From XYD12-FULL-36-8 sp964391015 (GTDB lineage Bacteria; Bacteroidota; Ignavibacteria; Ignavibacteriales; Ignavibacteriaceae): a DNA stretch of 64,000 nt. A model generated the notes under the pieces. That model made no database searches. It had not been told where the DNA came from and saw only the letters and a program-made list of their open reading frames with translations. The stretch covers positions 1-64,000 of the forward strand of contig CAYMKU010000021.1 in the NCBI GenBank assembly GCA_964391015.1, given 5' to 3'. The position numbers and the translations under genes are program-made. Shown piece after piece: positions 53,319-62,219 of this stretch (position 1 is the first letter of the stretch; each line of letters opens with the position of its first letter).

Positions 53319-54142
53319 AATTAAAAAAAATATTTTTTCCAATTCTTTTTCCTATTGTTTTATGTCTAACTGATAACTCCTTACCAGGAAGCGGGCTTGT
53401 TTATAACTTTTCTTTTGTTAGTGAAAAGAAGATGCAGGTGGGTGAGGAATTGAATTACATTGTCAGCTATTCTTTTATTAATCTAGGTGAAATAAGGATT
53501 CGCATTAAAGACCAAAAAACTGTGAATGGAAAAAATGTTTATAATGCTGTAGCTTATATTGATTCTTATGACGGTATTCCATTTGTAAATTTGCATCAGA
53601 TTTATGAGACTAAAGTAAATCACGATTATTATTCAGATTTTTTTCGCGGAATAGTAAAAGGAGAAGATTATACTACATACACTGAATATTATTTTAATTA
53701 TACTGATTCAAAAATCAGAATAAAGAAAGGCAAATTCAGTCCACGAGAACTCTGGACTGATTCGACAACATCGGCTGAGAAACAATATCAAGATGGACTA
53801 TCAATTTTTTTCTTTGCAAGAATGCTCGCTGGAAAACGGAACTCGATGCTTCTTCCTTGCTTGGTAAATGAACAAAAAGTTGGAACAAAAATAAATTTTT
53901 ATGCAGAAAAAATTCCGGTTTCAATTAGTACGGTTGATTATGATGTTGAATGCGTAAGGTTAGATGGTGAAATGGATTTTATCAGCATATTTGGATTAAC
54001 GGGATATTTTGAAGGTTGGTTCTCAAATGATGAAGCAAGCGTACCAATTGTTGCTCACATGAAGGTGCTCATTGGTAACATTAAGTTAGAATTGACGAAT
54101 TGGAAGAGAATTGGATGGATACCACCAAAATTCAAAAATTAA
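53315..54142 (+). CDS. DUF3108 domain-containing exported protein
   Basis: 275 residues with an N-terminal signal region (IFFPILFPIVLCLT). The sequence MQVGEELNYIVSYSFINLGEIRI near 41-63 is the start of DUF3108; the rest is beta-rich and ends with the strand of LIGNIKLELTNWKR. It is a periplasmic or outer-membrane-facing protein of unknown function, often near the S41 protease in this group. It overlaps the carbonic anhydrase-like gene by 28 bases. Confidence 0.85.
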   Translation: MKLKKIFFPILFPIVLCLTDNSLPGSGLVYNFSFVSEKKMQVGEELNYIVSYSFINLGEIRIRIKDQKTVNGKNVYNAVAYIDSYDGIPFVNLHQIYETKVNHDYYSDFFRGIVKGEDYTTYTEYYFNYTDSKIRIKKGKFSPRELWTDSTTSAEKQYQDGLSIFFFARMLAGKRNSMLLPCLVNEQKVGTKINFYAEKIPVSISTVDYDVECVRLDGEMDFISIFGLTGYFEGWFSNDEASVPIVAHMKVLIGNIKLELTNWKRIGWIPPKFKN

Positions 54143-54675
54143 ATTCAGAAGAAAAATTATTTCCTTATTTACAATTCTTTCCAAAGCTTGGAAAGAATGT
54201 TTTTTTGGCTTCAGGCGTTAAGATAATTGGTAACGTTGAAATAGGTTCCGAGTCCAGCGTTTGGTATAATTCTGTAATTAGAGGTGATGTACACTATATA
54301 AAAATCGGGACACAGACTAATATTCAAGACTGTTCCATGCTTCATGTTACAAATGGGAAATATCCGCTGAACATTGGAAATAAAGTTACAATTGGACACA
54401 GTGTAAAATTACATGGGTGCACACTTGAGGATTTATGCTTAATCGGAATTGGAGCAATTATACTTGATGGTGCTGTTGTGAGAGAAAACGCGATGGTTGC
54501 TGCTGGGTCAGTCATCAAACCGAATTTTACTGTTCCTTTTGGGAAATTAGCCGCAGGTGTCCCTGCAAAAATTATTCGAGACTTAACTGAGGAAGAAATT
54601 GCTGATTTTGAAAGATCAGCAGAAAGGTATGTTAATTATTCAAAATTAACTATCGAATCTCTAATAAATAGTTAG
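54115..54675 (+). CDS. gamma carbonic anhydrase family protein (left-handed beta-helix)
   Basis: About 186 residues, made of hexapeptide repeats. RGDVHYIKIGTQTNIQD, SMLHVTNG and TIGHSVKLHGC provide the three histidine metal ligands of the trimer in the gamma-CA/YrdA/PaaY family. Some members hydrate CO2, others have no detectable activity. GGAAGAG lies 6 bases before the ATG at 54115, which decides the start over an upstream TTG. Confidence 0.87.
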   Translation: MDTTKIQKLNSEEKLFPYLQFFPKLGKNVFLASGVKIIGNVEIGSESSVWYNSVIRGDVHYIKIGTQTNIQDCSMLHVTNGKYPLNIGNKVTIGHSVKLHGCTLEDLCLIGIGAIILDGAVVRENAMVAAGSVIKPNFTVPFGKLAAGVPAKIIRDLTEEEIADFERSAERYVNYSKLTIESLINS

Positions 54676-54739
54676 TAAAATTGAGTGCTTCGATTCTATT
54701 TTTAGTTGAATATTAAAAGAATAAGCTGGTATTGAAGTT

Positions 54740-55165
54740 GTGGTTAAGAATTTGAAAATATATGGCAATAGCGGGATCAATAAACTTATCATTCATAAAT
54801 TGATCAGACTGTTAAAAGGTGAACTAAATTTTACAATCACAAATCTTGAAATCTCTTTTGTAAATTCTGCTGATATAATCCAGTTAAATAAAAAATATTT
54901 AAATCATAATCGTTCAACAGATATCATAACCTTTTGTTACTCAAAAATAAAATCATCGCTTGAAGGTGAAATATTAATCTCTTTGGATGATGCTTTCCAA
55001 AATTCAAAAGTATTTAAAACTACTTTTAAAAAAGAGTTGCTAAGATTAATTACACATGGAATTTTGCATCTTCTTGGTTATAATGATAAAAAAATGAATG
55101 AGAAAAAGGTAATGAAGAAAAAGGAAAATCAATTGGTAAACAAGTATAGATTTATACTGAGATAA
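54740..55165 (+). CDS. ybeY: endoribonuclease YbeY with altered metal site
   Basis: 141 residues. LEISFVNSADIIQLNKKYLN and STDIITFCYS are the central strands, and HGILHLLGYND at 106-116 is the metal-site motif. The canonical form is HGxLHLxGYDH; here the third His is Asp116 and the preceding Asp is Asn115. Bacteroidota-type YbeY proteins also tend to have GYKDK here, as I recall, so this is a clade trait rather than loss. YbeY processes 16S rRNA and other RNAs. The start is GTG at 54740. Confidence 0.87.
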   Translation: MVKNLKIYGNSGINKLIIHKLIRLLKGELNFTITNLEISFVNSADIIQLNKKYLNHNRSTDIITFCYSKIKSSLEGEILISLDDAFQNSKVFKTTFKKELLRLITHGILHLLGYNDKKMNEKKVMKKKENQLVNKYRFILR

Positions 55166-55277
55166 ATTTCCAATTTTTTGGTAACTAAAAAGATTTTTAT
55201 AATTTCGCAGCAATCAATTTGAATAGGACGCGTTCTTTTAGAATTTGAAAATTATTTAGTCAAATAGAAATAAGTTA

Positions 55278-57608
55278 ATGAGTAAAAATTTAGTTCTTGT
55301 TGAATCACCTGCCAAAGCAAAAACAATTAATAAGTATCTTGGTAAAAACTTTGTTGTAGAAGCTACTATAGGTCATATAAAAAATCTTCCCAAAACTCGT
55401 CTGGGCGTAAAGATCGAGGAAAATTTTCAACCCGAATATGTTACTATTCGAGGAAAAGGGGATACAATAAAAAAAATTAAAGGACTTGCAACAAAATCTA
55501 AAGCCGTTTACATTGCAACTGACCCTGATCGTGAAGGTGAAGCTATCGCCCAAGATGTTGCTGATATTCTTAATAGTAAATCTGATACAAAATTGTATCG
55601 AGTTCTCTTTAATGAAATTACGAAGACCGGTGTTGAAAAAGCAATGAAACATCCTCGTGCAATAGATTTTCACCTTGTGCAATCTCAACGCGCTAGACGA
55701 GTAATGGACCGTATCATCGGTTATAAGATAACTCCCTTCCTTTGGAAAGCAATAATAGAAAATTCAGGAAGCAGCACTTTGTCTGCTGGAAGGGTACAAT
55801 CTGTAGCTTTGAAGTTGATTTGTGACAGAGAGAAAGAAATTGAAAACTTCAAAGCAATTGAGTACTGGTCTATTTGGGCTATATTCAAAACTGACAAGAA
55901 TGAATTTTTCAAAGCAAAACTATTCAGTATAGCAGGCAAAGACATTAAAGTTCCGCATAAGCATGAAATGAGCGTTGAAGAGAGTGGGGAATTCAATAAA
56001 AGGAACATCGCACTGGGTAATGCGGAAATTGCACAAAAATATTTTGATATAATCTCAGGTATTAAAGAATATTTTATTTCAGACATCATAAAAAGGCATA
56101 CTAAAAGAGTTGCAGCAGCGCCTTTCATTACCAGCACACTACAAGCTGAAGCATCGAAAAGATTAAGAATGAGACCGAAGCAAACCATGATGCTTGCCCA
56201 AAAACTTTATGAAGGTATTGAATTGGGTAAAGAAGGGCTGGTTGGTTTGATAACTTATATGAGAACTGATTCAACTCGAATTAGTGAAGAAATATTACCC
56301 GTTGTACGTGATTACATAAAAAATAAATTCGGGAATGAGTATCTACCTGAATCATCTATAATTTATGATAAAAAGAATAAATCAAATGTTCAGGATGCTC
56401 ATGAAGCAATCAGACCTACTTCATTACAATATTCCCTGGAATTTGTAAAACAATATCTCGATGATAAAACCTTCAAATTATATGAATTAATTTGGAAAAG
56501 ATTTATAGCTTCTCAGATGAATCCAGCGTTGTTCGAGACTACTGTAATTGAAATTTCAGCTAAGGAATTTGTATTTAAAGCATTTGGATCAACTATGCTT
56601 TTCAATGGATTTCAGCAGGTTTATGAAGATATTCCTGAACCCAAACTTAATGAAGAAGAAAAAGATGAATATAGGAACGAGAATATTCCAATCGGATTAG
56701 AGAAGAACCAGAAACTAGGATTGAAAGAACTTCAAAAGACGCAACATTTTACTAAACCACCAGCGCGGTTCACAGAAAGCACTTTAATTAAAGCTTTAGA
56801 AAACCGGGGAATTGGTCGGCCAAGCACATATTCGCTGATTGTGAGTACAATTCAGGATAGGAAATATGTGCAACTCACTGAGAGAAAACTTTTTCCAACC
56901 AAACTTGGACAAAAAGTAAATGAAATTCTTGTAAAAAATTTTCCAGATATTATTAACGAAGACTTTACTGCAACTATGGAAAATGAACTCGACCAAATTG
57001 CTCAAGGAGAAAATGAGTACGCAATTGTGCTGGAGGATTTCTATAATCCATTTGCAAAAGCATTAAAGCAGGTTGAGAATAAAATAGAAAAAATAATTTG
57101 CGAAAAATGTGGCGGTGAATTAGTTATTAAAATTGGTCGCTTTGGAAAATATTTAGCTTGCAGCAACTATCCAAAATGTGAAAACATTAAATCTTTTCGT
57201 GAAGTCTATGCTCAACAGAAGGAAGTTGAATATACTGGTGAAATTTGTGAAAAGTGTGGAAGCAAAACTGTATATCGCGAAGGAAAGTTTGGACGATTCA
57301 TCGGTTGTGAAAGATATCCTGATTGTGATTTTGTAAAAAATATTACACTCGGGATTACTTGTCCAAAATGTAATCAAGGAGAAATTTTAGAAAGAAAATC
57401 TAAACGGAATAAGATTTTTTACGGATGTTCAAGATACCCCGAATGCGATTACGTGAGTTGGCACAAACCTTTTCTTCAAGACTGTCCCAATGGTGATTCA
57501 AAAATAATGGAGGAACGGTATTCAAAGAAAAAAGGCAGTTACTTAAAATGTCCGATTTGTAATGAAGAACTGATAACTGAGGAAATAAAAGTAGATAATG
57601 AAGCTTGA
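55278..57608 (+). CDS. topA: DNA topoisomerase I
   Basis: 776 residues. The TOPRIM domain opens NLVLVESPAKAKTINKYLG and has TDPDREGEAIA; the catalytic Tyr327 is in GLITYMRTDSTRIS. The C-terminal region carries three zinc-ribbon units of topoisomerase type (CEKCGG...CSNYPKC, CEKCGS...CERYPDC, CPKCNQ...CSRYPEC) and a partial fourth (CPNGDS, CPICNE). It relaxes negative supercoils. The stop overlaps the start of the recombinase gene. Confidence 0.97.
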   Translation: MSKNLVLVESPAKAKTINKYLGKNFVVEATIGHIKNLPKTRLGVKIEENFQPEYVTIRGKGDTIKKIKGLATKSKAVYIATDPDREGEAIAQDVADILNSKSDTKLYRVLFNEITKTGVEKAMKHPRAIDFHLVQSQRARRVMDRIIGYKITPFLWKAIIENSGSSTLSAGRVQSVALKLICDREKEIENFKAIEYWSIWAIFKTDKNEFFKAKLFSIAGKDIKVPHKHEMSVEESGEFNKRNIALGNAEIAQKYFDIISGIKEYFISDIIKRHTKRVAAAPFITSTLQAEASKRLRMRPKQTMMLAQKLYEGIELGKEGLVGLITYMRTDSTRISEEILPVVRDYIKNKFGNEYLPESSIIYDKKNKSNVQDAHEAIRPTSLQYSLEFVKQYLDDKTFKLYELIWKRFIASQMNPALFETTVIEISAKEFVFKAFGSTMLFNGFQQVYEDIPEPKLNEEEKDEYRNENIPIGLEKNQKLGLKELQKTQHFTKPPARFTESTLIKALENRGIGRPSTYSLIVSTIQDRKYVQLTERKLFPTKLGQKVNEILVKNFPDIINEDFTATMENELDQIAQGENEYAIVLEDFYNPFAKALKQVENKIEKIICEKCGGELVIKIGRFGKYLACSNYPKCENIKSFREVYAQQKEVEYTGEICEKCGSKTVYREGKFGRFIGCERYPDCDFVKNITLGITCPKCNQGEILERKSKRNKIFYGCSRYPECDYVSWHKPFLQDCPNGDSKIMEERYSKKKGSYLKCPICNEELITEEIKVDNEA

Positions 57609-58482
57609 ACAAGTTATAGAGCAATATTTAAACGAACTTAAAAGTATTAGAAGATATTCGCCAAATACTATAAAATCTTATAGAGAGGACCTCCTTGGTT
57701 TTTTGAACTTTTGTCATAAAAATCAAAAAATTGAAATTGAAAGCATTACCAATAAATTCATTAAGCATTATTTGATGTGTTTGAATGAATTAGGTTTGGA
57801 TAAAAGATCTATTGCAAGAAAGCTTGCATCAGTTAGGGGTTTATTCAAATTTGCATTTCAGAAAGAAGTTCTAGAATCAAATCCGGCGTTACAGATTTCA
57901 AATCCCAAATTAAATAGAAAATTGCCTGAGATTATTCCACTTGAATCAATTACTAATATTCTTGAACTTGATGACAAGACTGAGAAAAATCCTTTATTAG
58001 TTAAAATTATTTTCGAACTACTTTATGGCTGTGCCTTGCGGGTTTCTGAACTCTGTAGTATTAACCATTCTAGTATTGATCTTAAAAGCAGAGTTTTGAA
58101 AATAAAAGGGAAAGGTAATAAAGATAGAATAGTTCCTATTGGTAATAAATCTTTAGTAACTATAAATGAGTATTTACAATGGAAGAAGAAATACTTTCCT
58201 GAGATAAATGCATTTATAGTTAATTCTAATGGGCAAAGGATATATCCACGATACGTACATCGAGTTGTTTATAAATATCTCAACAAATTTTCGGATATAA
58301 AAAAGAAAAGCCCTCATGTGCTTAGGCATACTGCAGCCACTCACATGCTGGATAGAGGAGCAGACATAAGAGTTGTAAAAGAAATTTTAGGACATGAAAA
58401 TCTATCTACTACTCAAATTTATACTCACGTGAGCATCGAAAGGTTGAAGTCAACTTATAAAAAAGCTCACCCTAAATCATAA
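57598..58482 (+). CDS. xerC: tyrosine recombinase XerC/XerD
   Basis: 294 residues. An N-terminal SAM-like core-binding domain (LNELKSIRRYSPNTIKSYRED) precedes the catalytic domain with Arg in GCALRVSELC, Lys in GKGNKDRIVPI, HVLRHTAATH (His-x-x-Arg), LGHENLS and the nucleophile Tyr in QIYTHVS. The position after topA and the length fit chromosomal Xer recombinases that resolve dimers at dif, rather than a phage integrase. Whether it is XerC or XerD cannot be told; the symbol is provisional. Confidence 0.87.
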   Translation: MKLEQVIEQYLNELKSIRRYSPNTIKSYREDLLGFLNFCHKNQKIEIESITNKFIKHYLMCLNELGLDKRSIARKLASVRGLFKFAFQKEVLESNPALQISNPKLNRKLPEIIPLESITNILELDDKTEKNPLLVKIIFELLYGCALRVSELCSINHSSIDLKSRVLKIKGKGNKDRIVPIGNKSLVTINEYLQWKKKYFPEINAFIVNSNGQRIYPRYVHRVVYKYLNKFSDIKKKSPHVLRHTAATHMLDRGADIRVVKEILGHENLSTTQIYTHVSIERLKSTYKKAHPKS

Positions 58483-58500
58483 ATATCATTGGAGGATCAA

Positions 58501-58806
58501 ATGAACGTTTCAATAACTTCAAGAAAATTTAAAGCCCGAGATGTTTTGAAGGAATTTATTGTTGCTGAAGTTAAATCATTGGAAAAATATAATGATAGGA
58601 TATTACACGCCGATGTTATTTTAAGTTACCAAAATACCAGAGATAGCATCAAAATAGCAGAAATAATTGTACAAGTACCTGGACAAACTTTAACAGCAAC
58701 AGAACAATCAGATGAATATCAAAAAGCAGTTAGTGCTGCTATAGAGAAACTCTCTAGACAGTTAACAAAACTTAAATCAAAAAAAACTACAAGAATTAGA
58801 GAATGA
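58501..58806 (+). CDS. hpf: ribosome hibernation promoting factor, short form
   Basis: 101 residues. NVSITSRKFKARDVLKEFIVAEVKSLEKY at the start and the middle beta-strands match HPF/YfiA. It lacks the C-terminal dimerisation domain of long HPF, so it is the short type that inactivates 70S ribosomes in stationary phase. GGAGG sits 6 bases before the ATG at 58501. The stop overlaps hprK by four bases. Confidence 0.92.
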   Translation: MNVSITSRKFKARDVLKEFIVAEVKSLEKYNDRILHADVILSYQNTRDSIKIAEIIVQVPGQTLTATEQSDEYQKAVSAAIEKLSRQLTKLKSKKTTRIRE

Positions 58807-59816
58807 TAATTAGTCAAAAAGCTATTTCGAGAAAAGATCACATTACTGTTAACTATTTTGTTAAGAATTCTAAAAAATTTTTGAAGTTAAAATTGTTTTC
58901 TGATGAATCTGGATTTGAAAGAAAAATAGTTGACCAAAACCTTCATCGTCCTGGATTAGCTTTAGCGGGTTTTGTTGATCTTTTTTCCTATACACGAGTT
59001 CAAATTTTCGGTAATACCGAAATGCGATATCTTAGCCAGTTGAATGAAAATAAAAGGGAAGATGCAATTGAGCGGATTTTTAAATTTAACCTACCTTGCA
59101 TTATTTTAACTGATGGCAACCAGCCATTTCCTAAGATGATTGAACTCGCAAATAAACATCACATACCAGTTTTCGGTTCCATTTATTCAACAACGAAATT
59201 GGTATATCTTGTTGGTGATTTTCTCGATGATCAATTTGCTGAAAGGATTTCTTTGCATGGTTCCTTTGTTGATGTTTATGGAGTTGGAATTTTGTTCATC
59301 GGAAAATCCGGAATTGGAAAAAGTGAAGTTGCTCTTGATTTAATTGAACGCGGGCATAGACTTGTTGCTGATGACCATATCATCCTTACAAAAAAGGGGG
59401 AGGGGATTTTGATGGGATCTGGTACTGACCTTGCAAAACACTATATGGAAATTAGAGGTCTTGGAATAATTGATGTTGAAAGAATGTTTGGAATCAGGGC
59501 GATTAGATACCAAAAGCGATTGGAAATAGTTGTTGAGCTTGAATTGTGGGACGAAAAGAGTGACTATACACGCACAGGACTCGATGAGAAAACTGTTAAT
59601 ATTGCGGGGATTGAAATTCTTCATGTTAAACTTCCGATTCTTCCAGGAAAGAATGTTACTGTAATTTCTGAGGTTATAGGACTTAACTACCTTCTAAAGC
59701 ATTATGGTTATGATGCACCCAGAATTTTTCAAGAACGTCTCACCAAGAAATTGAATAAAAATGAAAAAGAAGACGATTTGCGAGGAGTCAAATATTTTGA
59801 ACATGATTTTGAATGA
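58803..59816 (+). CDS. hprK: HPr kinase/phosphorylase
   Basis: 337 residues. The N-terminal domain runs to about 130. The kinase domain has the P-loop GKSGIGKS at 167-174, LADD-like RLVADDHIIL, the His of LHGSFVDVYG near 142, and the signature MEIRGLGIIDVERMFGI. In PTS bacteria it phosphorylates a serine of HPr. No ptsH or enzyme I is in the window; in PTS-poor clades it occurs with PTS-Ntr-type proteins. It is translationally coupled to hpf (ATGA). Confidence 0.93.
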   Translation: MIISQKAISRKDHITVNYFVKNSKKFLKLKLFSDESGFERKIVDQNLHRPGLALAGFVDLFSYTRVQIFGNTEMRYLSQLNENKREDAIERIFKFNLPCIILTDGNQPFPKMIELANKHHIPVFGSIYSTTKLVYLVGDFLDDQFAERISLHGSFVDVYGVGILFIGKSGIGKSEVALDLIERGHRLVADDHIILTKKGEGILMGSGTDLAKHYMEIRGLGIIDVERMFGIRAIRYQKRLEIVVELELWDEKSDYTRTGLDEKTVNIAGIEILHVKLPILPGKNVTVISEVIGLNYLLKHYGYDAPRIFQERLTKKLNKNEKEDDLRGVKYFEHDFE

Positions 59817-59831
59817 AAATTCAATTCGAAC

Positions 59832-59860
59832 TTGACAAAATTTGAGTATTTCTTTACATT
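59832..59860 (+). promoter_or_regulatory. sigma70-type promoter of the M23 peptidase gene, near-leaderless
   Basis: TTGACA (59832-59837), 17 bases, TACATT (59855-59860). This is the best promoter match in the window. Transcription should start near 59866-59868, only about 5-7 bases before the ATG at 59873, and no ribosome site is visible in that space. Confidence 0.75.
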
Positions 59861-59872
59861 CACGCACTCTTT

Positions 59873-60799
59873 ATGAGAAAATTATACTACATATCAAAAA
59901 CCAACCAAAAACTTAAAGAATTTGAGTATCTAAGCTTAAAATCGATACTTATCTATGTTGTTTTTTTGTTTTTTCTATTAGGATTATCCTGGGGTGTTAT
60001 TAATCTTATTGATCATTTTACTGCTTCAACTAAAAACATTCTATCGCTTGAAACTGAAAATAGTATTCTTCGCAATAAACTTAAAAATTTAACTGAGCAG
60101 TATAAAAGTTTAGATGGCGATTTAGAAGAACTTCAGACTGAAAATAATTATCTTCGGTTAGCAACAAATTTACCGCCAACGTCCAAAGAGGAAAAAATTT
60201 TTGGTACTGGTGGAAGTGACTTTGACAAATCAATCAAATTCAGTAATAGTTCCTTAAAAGACGTGGATGAGCTGTCTGGTTATATCGAAACATTGCATAA
60301 AAAGCTCAGTTTGGCAAAAGATGAATATCAGTTAATCTCCAGACAACTTAACGAGAATAAAATCCTTTATGCATCTATTCCCGCGATCAAGCCATGTGAA
60401 GGACTTATTGGTCAAAATGGTTTCGGAATGCGTGAACATCCGATACTTGGTATAAACAAAATGCATGAGGGTATTGATATTATAACAGATGTTGGGACAA
60501 ATGTCCGTTCAGCTGGAAATGGCATCGTAAGCTTTGTTGGAATGAGAGGTGGTTACGGATTAGCGGTTGAAATAGAACATGCTTCAGGTTACAAAACTAT
60601 TTATGCGCATCTATCAGGTTCACTCGTTAAAGAGGGCCAAACAGTTACACGCGGAAAAGTAATCGCTTTAACAGGAAATTCGGGCTTGTCAACTGGCCCC
60701 CACTTACATTATGAAGTACACCATGACGGAATAAAATTGGACCCAGCACAGTTTTTTTTCGATGATTTACTTTTATTCGAACAGAAAAGCACGAAATAA
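59873..60799 (+). CDS. M23-family metallopeptidase (membrane-anchored, coiled coil)
   Basis: 308 residues. One TM helix (25-45), then a coiled coil (SLETENSILRNKLKNL onward), then a LytM/M23 domain from about 175. The domain has QNGFGMREHPI, KMHEGIDIITDVGTNV and GLSTGPHLHYEVHHDG; the first zinc His is in MHEG, Asp in GIDI, and the HxH in HLH. It probably opens peptidoglycan or regulates amidases. It has its own strong promoter and no SD, so the message may be translated as a leaderless one. Confidence 0.9.
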   Translation: MRKLYYISKTNQKLKEFEYLSLKSILIYVVFLFFLLGLSWGVINLIDHFTASTKNILSLETENSILRNKLKNLTEQYKSLDGDLEELQTENNYLRLATNLPPTSKEEKIFGTGGSDFDKSIKFSNSSLKDVDELSGYIETLHKKLSLAKDEYQLISRQLNENKILYASIPAIKPCEGLIGQNGFGMREHPILGINKMHEGIDIITDVGTNVRSAGNGIVSFVGMRGGYGLAVEIEHASGYKTIYAHLSGSLVKEGQTVTRGKVIALTGNSGLSTGPHLHYEVHHDGIKLDPAQFFFDDLLLFEQKSTK

Positions 60800-60820
60800 A
60801 TCTAACGGAGTTTGTAATAC

Positions 60821-61042
60821 ATGATCTGGACAGTAGAACTTGCCTCATATCTGGATGATGCACCATGGCCGGCTACTAAAGAAGAGTTAATTGAATATGC
60901 TGATAGAATTGGGGCTCCATTGGAGGTTATCGAAAATCTCAAGGAGCTTGAAGATTCTGATGAACCATATGAGTCTATAGAAGATATCTGGCCTGATTAT
61001 CCATCAGAGGAAGATTTCTTTTATAACGAAGATGATTTTTAG
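60821..61042 (+). CDS. DUF2795 domain-containing small protein
   Basis: 73 residues, strongly acidic. WTVELASYLDDAPWPATKEELIEYADR and EVIENLKELEDSDEPYESIEDIWPDYP match the conserved DUF2795 pattern that is almost invariant across Bacteroidota-like bacteria. Function is unknown. It lies 21 bases after the M23 gene and 29 bases before holB. Confidence 0.88.
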   Translation: MIWTVELASYLDDAPWPATKEELIEYADRIGAPLEVIENLKELEDSDEPYESIEDIWPDYPSEEDFFYNEDDF

Positions 61043-61071
61043 CAAAACATTTCTTAATAATTAACCCAACT

Positions 61072-62184
61072 ATGAATGACAATTGGGGTAGTATTTATGG
61101 TCATCGGCACAATAAAGAAATTTTAGATCGGATTATCACCTCATCAAAAATTCCTCACGCATTTTTGTTTATTGGTAAACAAGGAGTGGGTAAGGATTAC
61201 TTTGCATTAGAGTTTGCAAAAACCATTAATCGAAAATTCACACCAAGTAAATATCATTCTCAAATAATTAATGGAATAACAAACCTTCATGAACCTTATC
61301 TGAAGTTCATCACCGCACTTCCAAGAGGGAAAAATGAAAATGATGAATCCAATCCGTTTGAAAAACTTGCTTCAGAAGATCTTGAAGAAATAAAAGAAGA
61401 ATTAAGAAAGAAAGTATCAAATCCATATCATCGAATTCGAATTGAAAAAGCTAATACGATTAAAGTTAATAGTATTAGAGACATAGGAAAGTTTTTATCA
61501 CTTCAATTCGAAGAATCATTTTACCGCTTTGTGCTAATTTCAGATGCACATTTAATGAATGAAACATCACAAAACGCTTTGTTAAAAAATTTGGAGGAAC
61601 CTCCCGATAAAGTTATTTTTATCTTAACTACACCATTTCCAGAGCTTTTAAGAGAAACTATAAAATCAAGATGCTGGACATTGTACTTTAGTCCATTGAA
61701 CAATAATGATATAACGCAGATTCTTGTTAAATATTATGACACAGAACCAAAATTGGCAAATGAAGTGGCATTGTTTTCTGATGGTTCAATAACAACTGCA
61801 AACAGATTACTTGAACATGATTTCATGAAATTAAAAAGCAAGATTATCAACTTCCTGCGTTATTCACTCGGTAAAAAATTTCATTCAGCATATCAGGAAA
61901 TTAGCGAAGTACTCGGCGAAGGAGACTCCACTACATTTAGTTTATTTATTCAAATGATTATTACATGGCTTAATGATCTACAAAGATTTAGAATTTCAAA
62001 CAAAGATTTTTTCTTCACAGATTATCAGGAAACACTAGAAAAATTCAATAAAAAATTCCCAAATTCTAAAATTCACGACGTTACCTTTAAAATAGAGCAA
62101 TTAAACTCATTAGTACAGAACAATATTAATTCAAACATATTAACAGCAAATCTTATTTTCAACATTTCAACTTTAACGAAATAA
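61072..62184 (+). CDS. holB: DNA polymerase III delta' subunit
   Basis: 370 residues, an AAA+ clamp-loader fold. HAFLFIGKQGVGKDYFALEFA is Walker A near 30-48; SDAHLMNETSQNALLKNLEEPP is the Walker B/SRC-helix region near 157-178; FILTTPFPELLRETIKSRCWT is the sensor strand. Unlike most delta' proteins it has no four-cysteine zinc module. It keeps the clamp loader together. It precedes the thiolase gene by 35 bases. Confidence 0.87.
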   Translation: MNDNWGSIYGHRHNKEILDRIITSSKIPHAFLFIGKQGVGKDYFALEFAKTINRKFTPSKYHSQIINGITNLHEPYLKFITALPRGKNENDESNPFEKLASEDLEEIKEELRKKVSNPYHRIRIEKANTIKVNSIRDIGKFLSLQFEESFYRFVLISDAHLMNETSQNALLKNLEEPPDKVIFILTTPFPELLRETIKSRCWTLYFSPLNNNDITQILVKYYDTEPKLANEVALFSDGSITTANRLLEHDFMKLKSKIINFLRYSLGKKFHSAYQEISEVLGEGDSTTFSLFIQMIITWLNDLQRFRISNKDFFFTDYQETLEKFNKKFPNSKIHDVTFKIEQLNSLVQNNINSNILTANLIFNISTLTK

Positions 62185-62219
62185 GAATTATTTTTAATTA
62201 TAACCCATGAAAGGCATGT

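Noticed and set aside
57598..58482. Tyrosine recombinase as phage integrase marking a mobile element
   Set aside because: It is embedded in an operon after topA and before hpf, has Xer length and motifs, and no attachment site, tRNA or phage gene is nearby.
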